NCBI RefSeq assembly: GCF_013386765.1
Contig: NZ_JACARE010000008.1
Location: 74,748 to 138,747 of the forward strand
Source: Pseudomonas yamanorum
GTDB taxonomy: Bacteria; Pseudomonadota; Gammaproteobacteria; Pseudomonadales; Pseudomonadaceae
Length of the DNA: 64,000 nt
Direction: 5' to 3'
The notes below the pieces were generated by a model. That model made no database searches. It was given only the letters and a program-made list of their open reading frames with translations, and was not told where the DNA came from. The position numbers and the translations under genes are program-made. Positions 22,933 through 33,335 of this stretch are shown piece by piece (the stretch's first letter is position 1; every line of letters starts with the position of its first letter).

Positions 22933-25038
22933 GTGAACCCGGTTATCAAAAAATTCCAGTTCGGTCAGTCGACCGTTACCCTCGAGACAGGCCGTATCGC
23001 CCGTCAAGCCTCCGGCGCAGTGCTGGTCACCGTTGACGACGACGTCACCGTATTGGTGACCGTTGTAGGCGCCAAGACCGCTGACCCAAGCAAAGGCTTC
23101 TTCCCTCTTTCCGTTCACTACCAGGAAAAGACTTACGCTGCCGGTAAGATCCCTGGTGGTTTCTTCAAGCGTGAAGGCCGTCCTTCCGAGAAAGAAACCC
23201 TGACTTCCCGACTGATCGACCGTCCGATCCGTCCGCTGTTCCCAGAAGGCTTCATGAACGAAGTGCAGGTTGTCTGCACCGTCGTTTCCACCAGCAAGAA
23301 GACCGATCCGGACATCGCTGCGATGATCGGTACCTCGGCTGCCCTGGCCATCTCCGGTATTCCTTTCGATGGCCCGATCGGCGCAGCTCGCGTTGCTTTC
23401 CACGAAAGCACCGGCTACCTGCTGAACCCGACTTACGAACAACAGAAAGCTTCGAGCCTGGACATGGTCGTTGCCGGTACTTCGGAAGCCGTGTTGATGG
23501 TTGAATCGGAAGCCAAAGAGCTGACCGAAGACCAGATGCTGGGCGCGGTACTGTTTGCTCACGACGAGTTCCAGGTTGTGATCAACGCTGTCAAAGAACT
23601 GGCTGCTGAAGCTGCCAAGCCAACCTGGACCTGGGCTCCTGCGCCTGAAGCTACCGCACTGCTGGGCGATATCCGCTCCGAGTTCGGTGCTGCGATCTCC
23701 GACGCCTATACCATCACCATCAAGGCCGACCGTTACGCTCGCCTGGGTGAACTGAAGGACCAGGTTGTTGCCAAGCTGTCCGGTGAAGAAGGCCAGCCTT
23801 CCTCCAGCGAAGTCAAAGCAGCCTTCGGCGAAATCGAATACCGCACCGTTCGCGAAAACATCGTTAACGGCAAGCCACGTATCGACGGCCGCGACACCCG
23901 CACCGTACGTCCGCTGAACATCGAAGTCGGCGTTCTGCCAAAAACCCACGGCTCGGCCCTGTTCACCCGTGGCGAAACCCAGGCCCTGGTTGTTGCAACA
24001 CTGGGTACTGCCCGTGACGCACAGCTGCTGGACACCCTGGAAGGCGAGAAAAAAGACCCGTTCATGCTGCACTACAACTTCCCTCCGTTCTCGGTAGGTG
24101 AGTGTGGTCGCATGGGTGGTGCCGGCCGTCGCGAAATCGGTCACGGCCGTCTGGCCCGTCGTTCGATTGCAGCCATGCTGCCTGCCGCCGACGTGTTCCC
24201 GTACACCATTCGTGTTGTGTCGGAAATCACCGAGTCCAACGGTTCCAGCTCCATGGCTTCGGTCTGCGGTGCTTCCCTGGCTCTGATGGACGCCGGCGTT
24301 CCGATGAAGGCACCGGTTGCCGGTATCGCGATGGGTCTGGTTAAAGAAGGCGAGAAGTTCGCCATCCTGACCGACATCCTGGGTGACGAAGACCACCTGG
24401 GCGACATGGACTTCAAGGTAGCCGGTACCGCCAAAGGTGTTACCGCGCTGCAGATGGACATCAAGATCAAGGGCATCACCGAAGAAATCATGGAAATCGC
24501 TCTGGGCCAAGCCCTGGAAGCGCGCCTGAATATCCTCGGCCAGATGAACCAGATCATTGGTCAGTCCCGCACCGAACTGTCGGAAAATGCTCCGACCATG
24601 ATCGCGATGAAAATCGACACCGACAAAATCCGTGATGTTATCGGTAAAGGCGGCGCGACCATTCGTGCGATCTGTGAAGAGACCAAGGCTTCGATCGACA
24701 TCGAAGACGACGGCTCGATCAAGATCTTCGGCGAAACCAAGGAAGCGGCTGAAGCGGCACGTCAGCGTGTTCTGGGTATCACCGCTGAGGCCGAGATCGG
24801 CAAGATCTACGTCGGTAAGGTTGAGCGCATCGTCGACTTCGGCGCATTCGTCAACATCCTGCCAGGCAAGGACGGTCTGGTTCACATCTCCATGCTGAGC
24901 GACGCTCGCGTTGAGAAAGTGACCGACATCCTGAAAGAAGGCCAGGAAGTGGAAGTGCTGGTACTGGACGTGGACAACCGCGGCCGTATCAAGCTGTCCA
25001 TCAAGGACGTAGCAGCAGCCAAGGCTTCGGGCGTTTAA
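22933..25038 (+). CDS. pnp: Polynucleotide phosphorylase
   Basis: 3'-to-5' phosphorolytic exoribonuclease, part of the RNA degradosome; it also contributes to sRNA stability. 701 residues: two RNase PH domains (about 1-230 and 310-545) with an all-helical domain between, then KH (about 555-615, with [13 protein letters not shown]) and S1 (about 620-690, with [18 protein letters not shown]). GTG start at 22933 follows AGGTAGG. Ends at a strong terminator. Confidence 0.97.
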   Translation: MNPVIKKFQFGQSTVTLETGRIARQASGAVLVTVDDDVTVLVTVVGAKTADPSKGFFPLSVHYQEKTYAAGKIPGGFFKREGRPSEKETLTSRLIDRPIRPLFPEGFMNEVQVVCTVVSTSKKTDPDIAAMIGTSAALAISGIPFDGPIGAARVAFHESTGYLLNPTYEQQKASSLDMVVAGTSEAVLMVESEAKELTEDQMLGAVLFAHDEFQVVINAVKELAAEAAKPTWTWAPAPEATALLGDIRSEFGAAISDAYTITIKADRYARLGELKDQVVAKLSGEEGQPSSSEVKAAFGEIEYRTVRENIVNGKPRIDGRDTRTVRPLNIEVGVLPKTHGSALFTRGETQALVVATLGTARDAQLLDTLEGEKKDPFMLHYNFPPFSVGECGRMGGAGRREIGHGRLARRSIAAMLPAADVFPYTIRVVSEITESNGSSSMASVCGASLALMDAGVPMKAPVAGIAMGLVKEGEKFAILTDILGDEDHLGDMDFKVAGTAKGVTALQMDIKIKGITEEIMEIALGQALEARLNILGQMNQIIGQSRTELSENAPTMIAMKIDTDKIRDVIGKGGATIRAICEETKASIDIEDDGSIKIFGETKEAAEAARQRVLGITAEAEIGKIYVGKVERIVDFGAFVNILPGKDGLVHISMLSDARVEKVTDILKEGQEVEVLVLDVDNRGRIKLSIKDVAAAKASGV

Positions 25039-25058
25039 TCACCCCGTCGCTGCCAGCT

Positions 25059-25089
25059 GAAAAAAGGGACTCTTCGGAGTCCTTTTTTT
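25059..25089 (+). terminator. Intrinsic terminator after pnp
   Basis: AAAAAGGGACTC-TTCG-GAGTCCTTTTTTT, a classic UUCG-capped stem with a seven-T tail 20 nt after the pnp stop. It ends the rimP-to-pnp block. Confidence 0.95.
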
Positions 25090-25141
25090 ATGCCTGCGGG
25101 AAAGTGCCGGAAAATCAGGTGCTTACTAAAATCCCAAAGCC

Positions 25142-25181
25142 GCAACTTGCATGCAGGCACGATCGACTTCATGCAAGTTGC
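25142..25181. promoter_or_regulatory. Perfect 12-bp inverted repeat, candidate enhancer site
   Basis: GCAACTTGCATG (25142-25153) and CATGCAAGTTGC (25170-25181) are exact inverse complements 16 bp apart. Each arm also contains its own GCAA-N-TTGC palindrome, and the two palindrome centres are 31 bp (three helical turns) apart. It sits about 95-135 bp upstream of the inferred start of the sigma-54-type promoter at 25248-25264, the normal place for an enhancer-binding-protein site. The cognate regulator is unknown to me. Confidence 0.6.
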
Positions 25182-25200
25182 ACGATTCCGAAAATGAGAC

Positions 25201-25226
25201 TGTTTTATAAGTTGTTGTTTTATAAG
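25201..25226. repeat. AT-rich direct repeat (two copies, 11 bp)
   Basis: TGTTTTATAAG occurs at 25201-25211 and again at 25216-25226. This AT-rich stretch lies between the inverted repeat and the sigma-54-type promoter, where a DNA bend (for example by IHF) would be expected. Confidence 0.6.
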
Positions 25227-25247
25227 GATTTAGTTTTGGTGTGAGAC

Positions 25248-25264
25248 TTGGCACACTGCCTGCA
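25248..25264 (+). promoter_or_regulatory. Sigma-54-type promoter for the BON-domain gene
   Basis: TTGGCAC-ACTGCC-TGCA: GG and GC dinucleotides 10 nt apart as required for -24/-12 elements, with a perfect -24 block. Start of transcription would be near 25275, about 60 nt before the ATG at 25335. It has the same CTGC -12 form as the crcZ promoter in this window. Confidence 0.7.
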
Positions 25265-25334
25265 ATAACCCTGTTAACGCTGCAGCATCAAGGTTCACAC
25301 ACTGCAGACTTTTAATAAAACAGGAGTTACTCGT

Positions 25335-25955
25335 ATGAAGAAGTTCGCTCTCGCTACTGCTACCGCTCTGACCCTGGCCATGGGTGCTAACGTGGCCTTT
25401 GCTCAGACTTCCCAAGCTCCAATGACACTGGCGGCTGGTGAAGCCACCAAGGCTAAAGAAAGCGTTTCGGATACTTGGATCACCACCAAAGTTAAATCCG
25501 ACCTGCTGACCGAGAAAGGCATTCCTGGTTCGGACATCAAGGTTGAAACCAACAAAGGCGTGGTTTCCCTGTCCTCCACAGTTGCTATCTCCGACGCGCA
25601 GAAAGCCACTGCTGTAGCGATCACCAAGAAAATCAAAGGTGTAACCGCAGTTTCGGCTGACGGCTTGATGGCTGGCGGCGCGACCAAGGCTGACAACGTC
25701 GACAAAACCAAAAGCGCAGCTGCTGGCGCTAAAGAAACTACTTCCGATACCTGGATTACCACCAAGGTGAAAGCTGACCTGGTAACCGAGAAAGGTATTC
25801 CTGGCACCGACATCAAAGTCGAAACCAACAAAGGCGTAGTTTCCCTGTCTTCGACCGCAGCGGTCACTGAAGCTCAGAAAACTACCGCGGTGAATATCAC
25901 CAAGAAAATCAAAGGCGTTAAAGCTGTATCGGCCGATGGCCTGAAAGCAGAGTAA
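25335..25955 (+). CDS. Exported protein with two BON domains (OsmY-like)
   Basis: 206 residues. A signal peptide with hydrophobic core and AFA cleavage site ends near residue 23, so the mature protein is periplasmic. It carries two BON domains (about 43-112 and 135-204) that are almost identical in protein sequence (DTWITTKVK, EKGIPG, IKVETNKGVVSLSS, ITKKIKGV) and separated by an Ala/Lys-rich linker. BON proteins bind membranes or phospholipids and OsmY is stress-induced; a role in envelope stress is inferred. It stands alone between pnp and a convergent DUF748 gene. Confidence 0.88.
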   Translation: MKKFALATATALTLAMGANVAFAQTSQAPMTLAAGEATKAKESVSDTWITTKVKSDLLTEKGIPGSDIKVETNKGVVSLSSTVAISDAQKATAVAITKKIKGVTAVSADGLMAGGATKADNVDKTKSAAAGAKETTSDTWITTKVKADLVTEKGIPGTDIKVETNKGVVSLSSTAAVTEAQKTTAVNITKKIKGVKAVSADGLKAE

Positions 25956-26062
25956 CGCTTAACGAATCGCCTGAACTAGGCGCAGGCGGCCACGAGCGAG
26001 TCTAGATATCCGCTCAATGCACCTCACAGGTTCATGCGACCGGCCACACGGATGTGGCCATT

Positions 26063-26096
26063 ACAGGCCCCGGCACTTGTGCTGGGGCCTGTTCTA
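26063..26096 (+). terminator. Terminator after the BON-domain gene
   Basis: ACAGGCCCC...GGGGCCTGT with a central GGCACTTGTGCT, followed by TCTATT. It lies about 110 nt after the stop, with another small hairpin (GGCCACACGGATGTGGCC) just before it at about 26042-26059. Confidence 0.75.
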
Positions 26097-26110
26097 TTGC
26101 GGGGGGAAAT

Positions 26111-26210
26111 TGTAGGAGCGAGCTTGCTCGCGAAAAACCTGAGGACGACACGCCAACTCAGAAAGCACGCGTTATCGTTGACGTCCTTCGCGAGCAAGCT
26201 CGCTCCTACA
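26111..26210. repeat. REPIN (paired REP), GGAGCGAGCTTGCTCGCGAA type
   Basis: Two copies of the same short palindromic repeat in inverted orientation (26111-26134 and 26187-26210), with about 50 bp of unrelated sequence between. This paired form is the non-autonomous mobile unit described in P. fluorescens. It sits in the convergent gap between the BON gene and the DUF748 gene. Confidence 0.88.
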
Positions 26211-26230
26211 GAGGATCTCCATCGTTTGAG

Positions 26231-29176
26231 TTACTCTGCATCCAGATGCATCGGTGTCACCACCCGACCATCTTTCTCGGCTTCACCCAGGTTTGCATCG
26301 ATAAAGTAAACCCGGTCATCTTCCAACTGGCCCTTGTCCACCAGGTAGTCCTTGATCGCGCTGGCGCGGTCCTGGCCCAGTTGGCGTAGCAGCACGTCGC
26401 TGCCACTCCAGAACTTGATCACACCGTCCCGCAGCTTGGCTGTGCGCTCATCGCTGCTCAGGTCTTTCCACTCGGGCGGCGGCTGCAGTTTCAAGCGGGT
26501 GCGGTAGATGCCTTCCAGCAACGGCGCCTTTTCCTTCTCCGGGACTTCAAGCAGCGACGCCTGAGCCGGGACTTTATCGCCACGGCGCTGGAGGATCTTG
26601 TAATAGTTGTACTGGTATTCACGTTCCAGCCGTTGTGCGGCCAAAAGCGGGCCGTCACTGCTGGCAGCGGCAGTGCCTTCGATTTCCAGGCGCAGGGCAG
26701 GGCGCTCCTTGAGGGCCTTGGCCAGGCTGTCCAGGGCCGACTGGGAGTCCTTGCTCAGCTCGCTGGAACCTGCAGCGAATGACACGTTGCCCAGGTCCTG
26801 GGCACCGCCACCGCTAATCAGGCCGCCAATAAACTTGAACGGCGCCGTGGCCGCACGTACCACCAGGTTGCGCAGGGTTTGCCAGACAATTGGCATCACG
26901 CTGAACTGCGGGTTGTTCAAGTCACCGGTTACCGGCAGTTCAATGGAGATCTTGCCGTCGGAGTCCTTGAGCAGGGCAATCGCCAGGCGAATCGGCAGGT
27001 CCACGGCGTCTGCGCTGTCGACCTTCTCGCCCAACTGCAGTTGCTCCACCACCACCTTGTTCTCGGCCTTCAACTGACCCTTGGTGATGACGTAATGCAG
27101 GTCCAGGTTGAGCCGGCCCTTGCGGATGCGGAACCCGGCGAATTTGCCCGAGTACGGCGTCAGGGTGGTCAGTTCGACCCGTTTGAAGCTGGTGGCTATA
27201 TCCAGTGCGGCCATAGGGTCAAACGGGTTCACGCTGCCCTTGATGGTGACCGGCGCATAGCGGTCGACCTTACCCTTGACGTCGACGCTCGCCGGTTTGG
27301 CCTGGCGACTGTCGATGGTGCCGATCTGGCCGTTGAGCTGTTGAATGGCGGTGGCGAAGTTCGGGGTCAGGCTGAAGTCGGCGAAGTTGGCCGAGCCGTC
27401 GTTGATCGCAATTTGACCAATACGAATGCCCAAGGGCTTTTCTTTACCGGCCGCAGGTTTGGCGGCGGATTTGCTGGCGCTGTTGGCCGGCTGTGGAATC
27501 AGCAGGTCATCGATGTTGGTGGTGCGGTCATCGTTGATCATGAAACGTGCGTAGGGTTGGAACAGGTTGACCTTGTCGATCGACAGGCTGTCGCCATGTT
27601 GATAGTTCAAGCCTTCGAGCACCAACCGCTGCCACTTCAGGAAGTCGCGGGTCTTCATGGTGTCCAGGGTGTGCAACTGATCGACCTGTGCCCGGCCAGT
27701 CACCTGGAACGCCAGGGGCTCGGTGCTTTTCAGGTTCACGTCGAGGTTGCTGCCGAGCATGCCGCTTCGCAGTTCCAACCGGATAAACGGGCTGATGTAG
27801 GACTGGGCGACGCGCAGGTCGATGTCCTTGGTATCCACTTTCAACTTGGCGCTGACCGGGCTCAGGTTGACCTGGCCGGTGGCCTGCAACTTGCCTTGTT
27901 TGCCCACGCCGGTATCGAGCTTGAGGGTAAACGGGCTCTGGTTGAGGCTGTCGAAATCCTGCAGGTCGAGGTTAAGCGGGCCGACTTCCAGGGCGACTGC
28001 CGGTTTGGCCGAGCGGTCCGCCAGATGCACTTGATAGTTGCGCAACTGCACGTCCTTGAGCAGCACTTGCCAAGGTTTGCTTGGCGCTGCCGGTGCAGGT
28101 TTTGGCGAATCAGCAGCGGCGGGGGCGGTAGCCGGCTCGGGTGCGGTTGCAGGCTTGCCAGGCTGGCTGGCAAACAGCTTCTGCCAATCCAGTTGGCCAT
28201 CGGCCTCAAGGGCCGCCCAGGTTTCGAGCTTGTTGCTGCGAATCTTGCCGACGATCACCTGTTGCTTGGCCAGGTCGACCGTGGTCTCGCTGACGTCCAG
28301 GCGTTCCAGACGGGCCAGTTGGCGACCATCCGGTGCCTTGATCGCAAACGGCGCGACACTCAGGGCTACGTTGGTCAGGTTCAGCTCGGTTTCCTTGGCC
28401 AGGCTCAGCTTGTAGTCGGTGCTGAAGTTGAGAACCCCGTCCTCCAGGACCAGCGGCACCGCGTCACGCACATACGGCCACCAGACTTTCATCTTGCCGT
28501 CGGTAACCTTGAGTTTGCCTTCGGAGGCAATCGGAATAAGGCTGAAGTTGCCGGTCCAATCGATCTGGCCACCTTCAGGGCCAGCGGCCACCAAGGTCAT
28601 ATCGGCGTTGTCATCGGGCAGCGTGCTGAGGTTTTTCAGCTCGAAATCGAGTTTGTCGTAGAGAAACTCGATCGGCTCGCTAGGGCGCAAATCCTGGAAG
28701 TGCACATAGCCGCCCGCCAGCTTGATGCTGTCGATACGCAGCGGGAATGGTTTGGCGTCCGGATCGGTTGGCGTCGGTTCGCTGGCCGGCAATTTGAACA
28801 GCTGTGCCAGGTTGAGCTGGCCGGATTTATCGAACAGCAGCTCGGTCTTCGGCTTGTCGAGTTGTACGTCGGCCAGGTGCAGAGCGCGGGTCCACAGGCT
28901 GTCGATCTGCAGGTTGGCATAGAGGCGCTCAAAGGCCACTTGCTCCTTGCCGGGCTCACCGATATTCAGGCCCCACACGGTCAATTCGAGGCTGAACGGG
29001 TTGAGCTCGATACGCTGGATATGCGCCGGCACAGTGGCGTAATTGGCCAACTGTTGGTTGGCCACGCGAAGGGCAATACCCGGGAGAATAAGGAAGCCCA
29101 GCAAGCTGTACAGGGCAAGGGCGGTCAGCAAAGCGCCAGTGGCGCGAATCAATCCTTTGGGCATATGTGACGCCAT
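26231..29176 (-). CDS. DUF748 (AsmA-like) envelope protein
   Basis: 981 residues. One N-terminal membrane helix (about 11-33) is followed by a very long, beta-rich periplasmic part of DUF748/AsmA-like repeats (motifs such as LELTVWGLNIGEP, FADFSLTPNFATAIQQLNG, LDLHYVITKGQLKAENKVV). The C-terminal quarter has an OmpA-like stretch (VSFAAGSSELSKDSQSALDSLAKAL, then LRLEIEGTA). Large AsmA-type proteins are proposed to bridge the periplasm for lipid transport; that role here is inference. Start is uncertain: ATG 29176 or ATG 29164, neither with a clear Shine-Dalgarno. Confidence 0.85.
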   Translation of the reverse strand: MASHMPKGLIRATGALLTALALYSLLGFLILPGIALRVANQQLANYATVPAHIQRIELNPFSLELTVWGLNIGEPGKEQVAFERLYANLQIDSLWTRALHLADVQLDKPKTELLFDKSGQLNLAQLFKLPASEPTPTDPDAKPFPLRIDSIKLAGGYVHFQDLRPSEPIEFLYDKLDFELKNLSTLPDDNADMTLVAAGPEGGQIDWTGNFSLIPIASEGKLKVTDGKMKVWWPYVRDAVPLVLEDGVLNFSTDYKLSLAKETELNLTNVALSVAPFAIKAPDGRQLARLERLDVSETTVDLAKQQVIVGKIRSNKLETWAALEADGQLDWQKLFASQPGKPATAPEPATAPAAADSPKPAPAAPSKPWQVLLKDVQLRNYQVHLADRSAKPAVALEVGPLNLDLQDFDSLNQSPFTLKLDTGVGKQGKLQATGQVNLSPVSAKLKVDTKDIDLRVAQSYISPFIRLELRSGMLGSNLDVNLKSTEPLAFQVTGRAQVDQLHTLDTMKTRDFLKWQRLVLEGLNYQHGDSLSIDKVNLFQPYARFMINDDRTTNIDDLLIPQPANSASKSAAKPAAGKEKPLGIRIGQIAINDGSANFADFSLTPNFATAIQQLNGQIGTIDSRQAKPASVDVKGKVDRYAPVTIKGSVNPFDPMAALDIATSFKRVELTTLTPYSGKFAGFRIRKGRLNLDLHYVITKGQLKAENKVVVEQLQLGEKVDSADAVDLPIRLAIALLKDSDGKISIELPVTGDLNNPQFSVMPIVWQTLRNLVVRAATAPFKFIGGLISGGGAQDLGNVSFAAGSSELSKDSQSALDSLAKALKERPALRLEIEGTAAASSDGPLLAAQRLEREYQYNYYKILQRRGDKVPAQASLLEVPEKEKAPLLEGIYRTRLKLQPPPEWKDLSSDERTAKLRDGVIKFWSGSDVLLRQLGQDRASAIKDYLVDKGQLEDDRVYFIDANLGEAEKDGRVVTPMHLDAE

Positions 29177-29272
29177 CTATGTCGTTCAAGAGTGCCTTGG
29201 AGTATGGCACGGGTTTACGGTTCCGAAGAACCGGGCCTTTATTACTGCGCCCGGGACCTTTTAGGACAAGTC

Positions 29273-30289
29273 TTACAGCTGCAGGATCAGGGTCTTCAGT
29301 GGTGGTTGCTGGTCTTGTGACGGGAAGTCTGCGCCGGGTGTCATGACCTGCCAGTCGCGCACCGGGCGGCCGGCCTTTTCGGCGCAGCGCAGGACCTGGT
29401 CGCGCCAGTCTTCCATGCTGACTTTTGCCAGGTTGTTGCAGCAGATCAGCACGCCTTCATCGGCAGTGGCCAGCAGCGCAGGCTTGAGCAGGCTCTGGTA
29501 ATCGCGCAGCAGGTCGACGGTGCCGAAGGCGCTCTTGGCCCAGGCGGGCGGGTCGAGCAGCACGAGGTCGTATTGGCGTTGATCCAGGCGCGGATAACTC
29601 GGCAGTTTCTGCCCGCGCCGCTGGCTGATAGGCAGACCGGCCAACTGGCGGATTGCCGGGAAATAGTCCGACTGCACGAATTCCATCGTCGGCAATTGCG
29701 GATTGAGCTGACCGTTTTCACGGCCCACCGCCAGGTTGCCTTCGGCGAAGTCGAGGTTGCACACCTCGCGGGCGCCACCGGCAGCGGCGCTCAGGCCAAC
29801 GCCGCAGGTGTAGGCAAACAGGTTCAGCACGCTTTTGCCGGCGCTGTGGGCCTTGACCCAGCCGCGGGTGTTGCGCAGGTCGAGGAACAACAATGGGTCT
29901 TGCCCGGCATGCCGACCGCGCACGCGGTAATTGAGGCCCCATTCATGGCCGATCAGGTCTTCCAGGGCCGCAGGTTCCGCGCGGTACACCGTGTCTTCAC
30001 GGTCGATGCGCGAGTTGCCCCGGGAGCGGTCGTTGTAGACCAGCAGCAACTCCAACCCCAGGTGCTGGTTGATCGCCTGGTGCAGGTGCAACAGATCGTC
30101 ACTTTCCAGTGACTGGTGAAAGCTTTGCACCAGTAGTTGAGGGCCATAACGGTCGATGGTCAGGCCGCCGGCGCCTTCCTGGCTGCCGTGGAACAGGCGA
30201 TAGCAGTCGGTGGCTCGGGCATGCAACTCGGCAAGCAAGTCCTGGCGATGATCGAGGGCGGCGCGCAGCGCCTGATTCAAGGAAGACAT
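29273..30289 (-). CDS. Class I SAM-dependent rRNA methyltransferase (RlmI/RlmK-like)
   Basis: 338 residues. SAM-binding motif I is VLNLFAYTCGVGL (about 150-162), followed by an acidic LDFAEGNL and motif IV DLVLLDPPAWAKSAFG (about 243-258) typical of the RlmI/RlmK/RlmL branch that modifies 23S rRNA. The start (YRLFHGSQEGAGGLTIDRYGP) is like the middle of RlmI but the N-terminal PUA domain is short or absent. Exact target base cannot be told from sequence. 43 nt downstream of the MpaB-type gene, same strand. Confidence 0.82.
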   Translation of the reverse strand: MSSLNQALRAALDHRQDLLAELHARATDCYRLFHGSQEGAGGLTIDRYGPQLLVQSFHQSLESDDLLHLHQAINQHLGLELLLVYNDRSRGNSRIDREDTVYRAEPAALEDLIGHEWGLNYRVRGRHAGQDPLLFLDLRNTRGWVKAHSAGKSVLNLFAYTCGVGLSAAAGGAREVCNLDFAEGNLAVGRENGQLNPQLPTMEFVQSDYFPAIRQLAGLPISQRRGQKLPSYPRLDQRQYDLVLLDPPAWAKSAFGTVDLLRDYQSLLKPALLATADEGVLICCNNLAKVSMEDWRDQVLRCAEKAGRPVRDWQVMTPGADFPSQDQQPPLKTLILQL

Positions 30290-30332
30290 AACGCGCGCCT
30301 TGCAGGGTCATTGGGGCGCGGGAGTTTAACAG

Positions 30333-31208
30333 TTATGGCTCCAGCAGGCCCATTCGCCTGTGGGCCCGTTGCACTGAACCATTGCGCATCGCCCAACGCA
30401 GCAAGGGCGCGCTGCGCTTGACTCCTGCACGGATCATCTGGCGTTGCATCGGGCTTTGCTTCTGCCCAAGCATGTCGCTGGCCCAGTCCGGCAGCAGGTC
30501 GATGCCGGCCTGCATCATCAGCGCGCCGAACGGCTTGGCCAAGGTGCTCGGGGACGGCGCATTGAGCAGCAGGCGCAGCACTTCGTGGCTGCGTTCGTCA
30601 CACAGCAGTTGCGGGCGAATACGCTCAAGGTAATCGGAAATTTCCTGGCGTGACCGCGGCACATGGCGGGCGCCCAGTTGCTCGGCCACCAAGGCGATTT
30701 CGCTGTAGTACCGGTCTTGATCCCTTGGGGATAAATCCGGGTTGCGATAACGCAGGTGGGCCGCGAGAAAGTTGCTGACCTCCGCCACATGCACCCAGGT
30801 CAACAGTTCGGGATCGCTGGCGGCGTAGGGCCGGCCGTCCGGTGCATGGCCGACCACTTGCAGGTGAATGGTGCGCACTTTCTCGATCAGCCATTCGGCG
30901 TCCCGCCGCGAACCAAATGTGGTGCCGGAAATAAACTGCGAGGTGCGCCGTAAACGCCCCAGCATGTCCTGCCGAAAGTTCGAGTGGTCCCACACGCCGG
31001 CCAGCGCCAGCGGGTGCAATGCCTGCAGCATCAAGGCGCTGATGCCGCCAATCAACATGCTGCTGAAGTCGCCATGGACCTTCCAGCTCACCGAGTTCGG
31101 CCCGAAGAGACCTGGATCACCCTTGGGGTTTTCCAGGTCGAGTTGGCCCAGCGACAAGCCGGTCAGGCTCATCAGCTGGTTTTCGATGCGGCTGCGAATG
31201 AATTCCAT
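30333..31208 (-). CDS. Oxygenase MpaB family protein (DUF2236)
   Basis: 291 residues, all helical in appearance. The N-terminal part with SWKVHGDFSSMLIGGISALMLQALHPLALAGVWDHS and the central HVAEVSNFLAAH match the DUF2236/MpaB family, which includes the haem-b latex-clearing oxygenases; conserved His residues in these motifs are candidates for haem binding. The physiological substrate is unknown. It begins 7 nt after the acs stop, so it is probably co-transcribed with acetyl-CoA synthetase. Confidence 0.8.
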   Translation of the reverse strand: MEFIRSRIENQLMSLTGLSLGQLDLENPKGDPGLFGPNSVSWKVHGDFSSMLIGGISALMLQALHPLALAGVWDHSNFRQDMLGRLRRTSQFISGTTFGSRRDAEWLIEKVRTIHLQVVGHAPDGRPYAASDPELLTWVHVAEVSNFLAAHLRYRNPDLSPRDQDRYYSEIALVAEQLGARHVPRSRQEISDYLERIRPQLLCDERSHEVLRLLLNAPSPSTLAKPFGALMMQAGIDLLPDWASDMLGQKQSPMQRQMIRAGVKRSAPLLRWAMRNGSVQRAHRRMGLLEP

Positions 31209-31214
31209 GGGTTC

Positions 31215-33152
<1,938 letters not shown>

Positions 33153-33156
33153 GAGG

Positions 33157-33175
33157 GATCCTTATTCTTGTTTTT
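33157..33175 (-). promoter_or_regulatory. Hfq/Crc (CA-motif) site in the acs leader
   Basis: On the minus strand the leader reads AAAAACAAGAATAAGGA and then the ATG at 33152. AACAAGAA fits the AANAANAA consensus for catabolite repression by Hfq with Crc and directly abuts the AAGGA ribosome-binding site, the arrangement that blocks translation in known targets. The CrcZ RNA that relieves this repression is encoded 6 kb away. Confidence 0.7.
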
Positions 33176-33203
33176 GCGACAAGAGGGGAGCTTTGCGACC
33201 CTC

Positions 33204-33287
33204 GTAGGAGCTGGCTTGCCAGCGATTGCATCACCTCGGTATTGAGTTTCACCGAGGTGTTTGCATCGCTGGCAAGCCAGCTCCTAC
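33204..33287. repeat. REPIN, GTAGGAGCTGGCTTGCCAGCGAT type
   Basis: Inverted pair of one REP sequence (about 33204-33230 and 33262-33287), with an inner stem CACCTCGGT/ACCGAGGTG. It lies in the gap between acs and pgi, upstream of acs and downstream of pgi. Confidence 0.88.
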
Positions 33288-33335
33288 AAGGGTCCGCTCC
33301 CGCAGGTTCAGACCCTCATTGTAGTGCTGATACCA

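Noticed and set aside
26879..29170. 763-codon open frame on the plus strand opposite the DUF748 gene
   Set aside because: Antisense shadow: the minus-strand frame has a membrane anchor and coherent AsmA-like repeats, while this one is a Gln/Val/Leu-rich mirror with no start signal.
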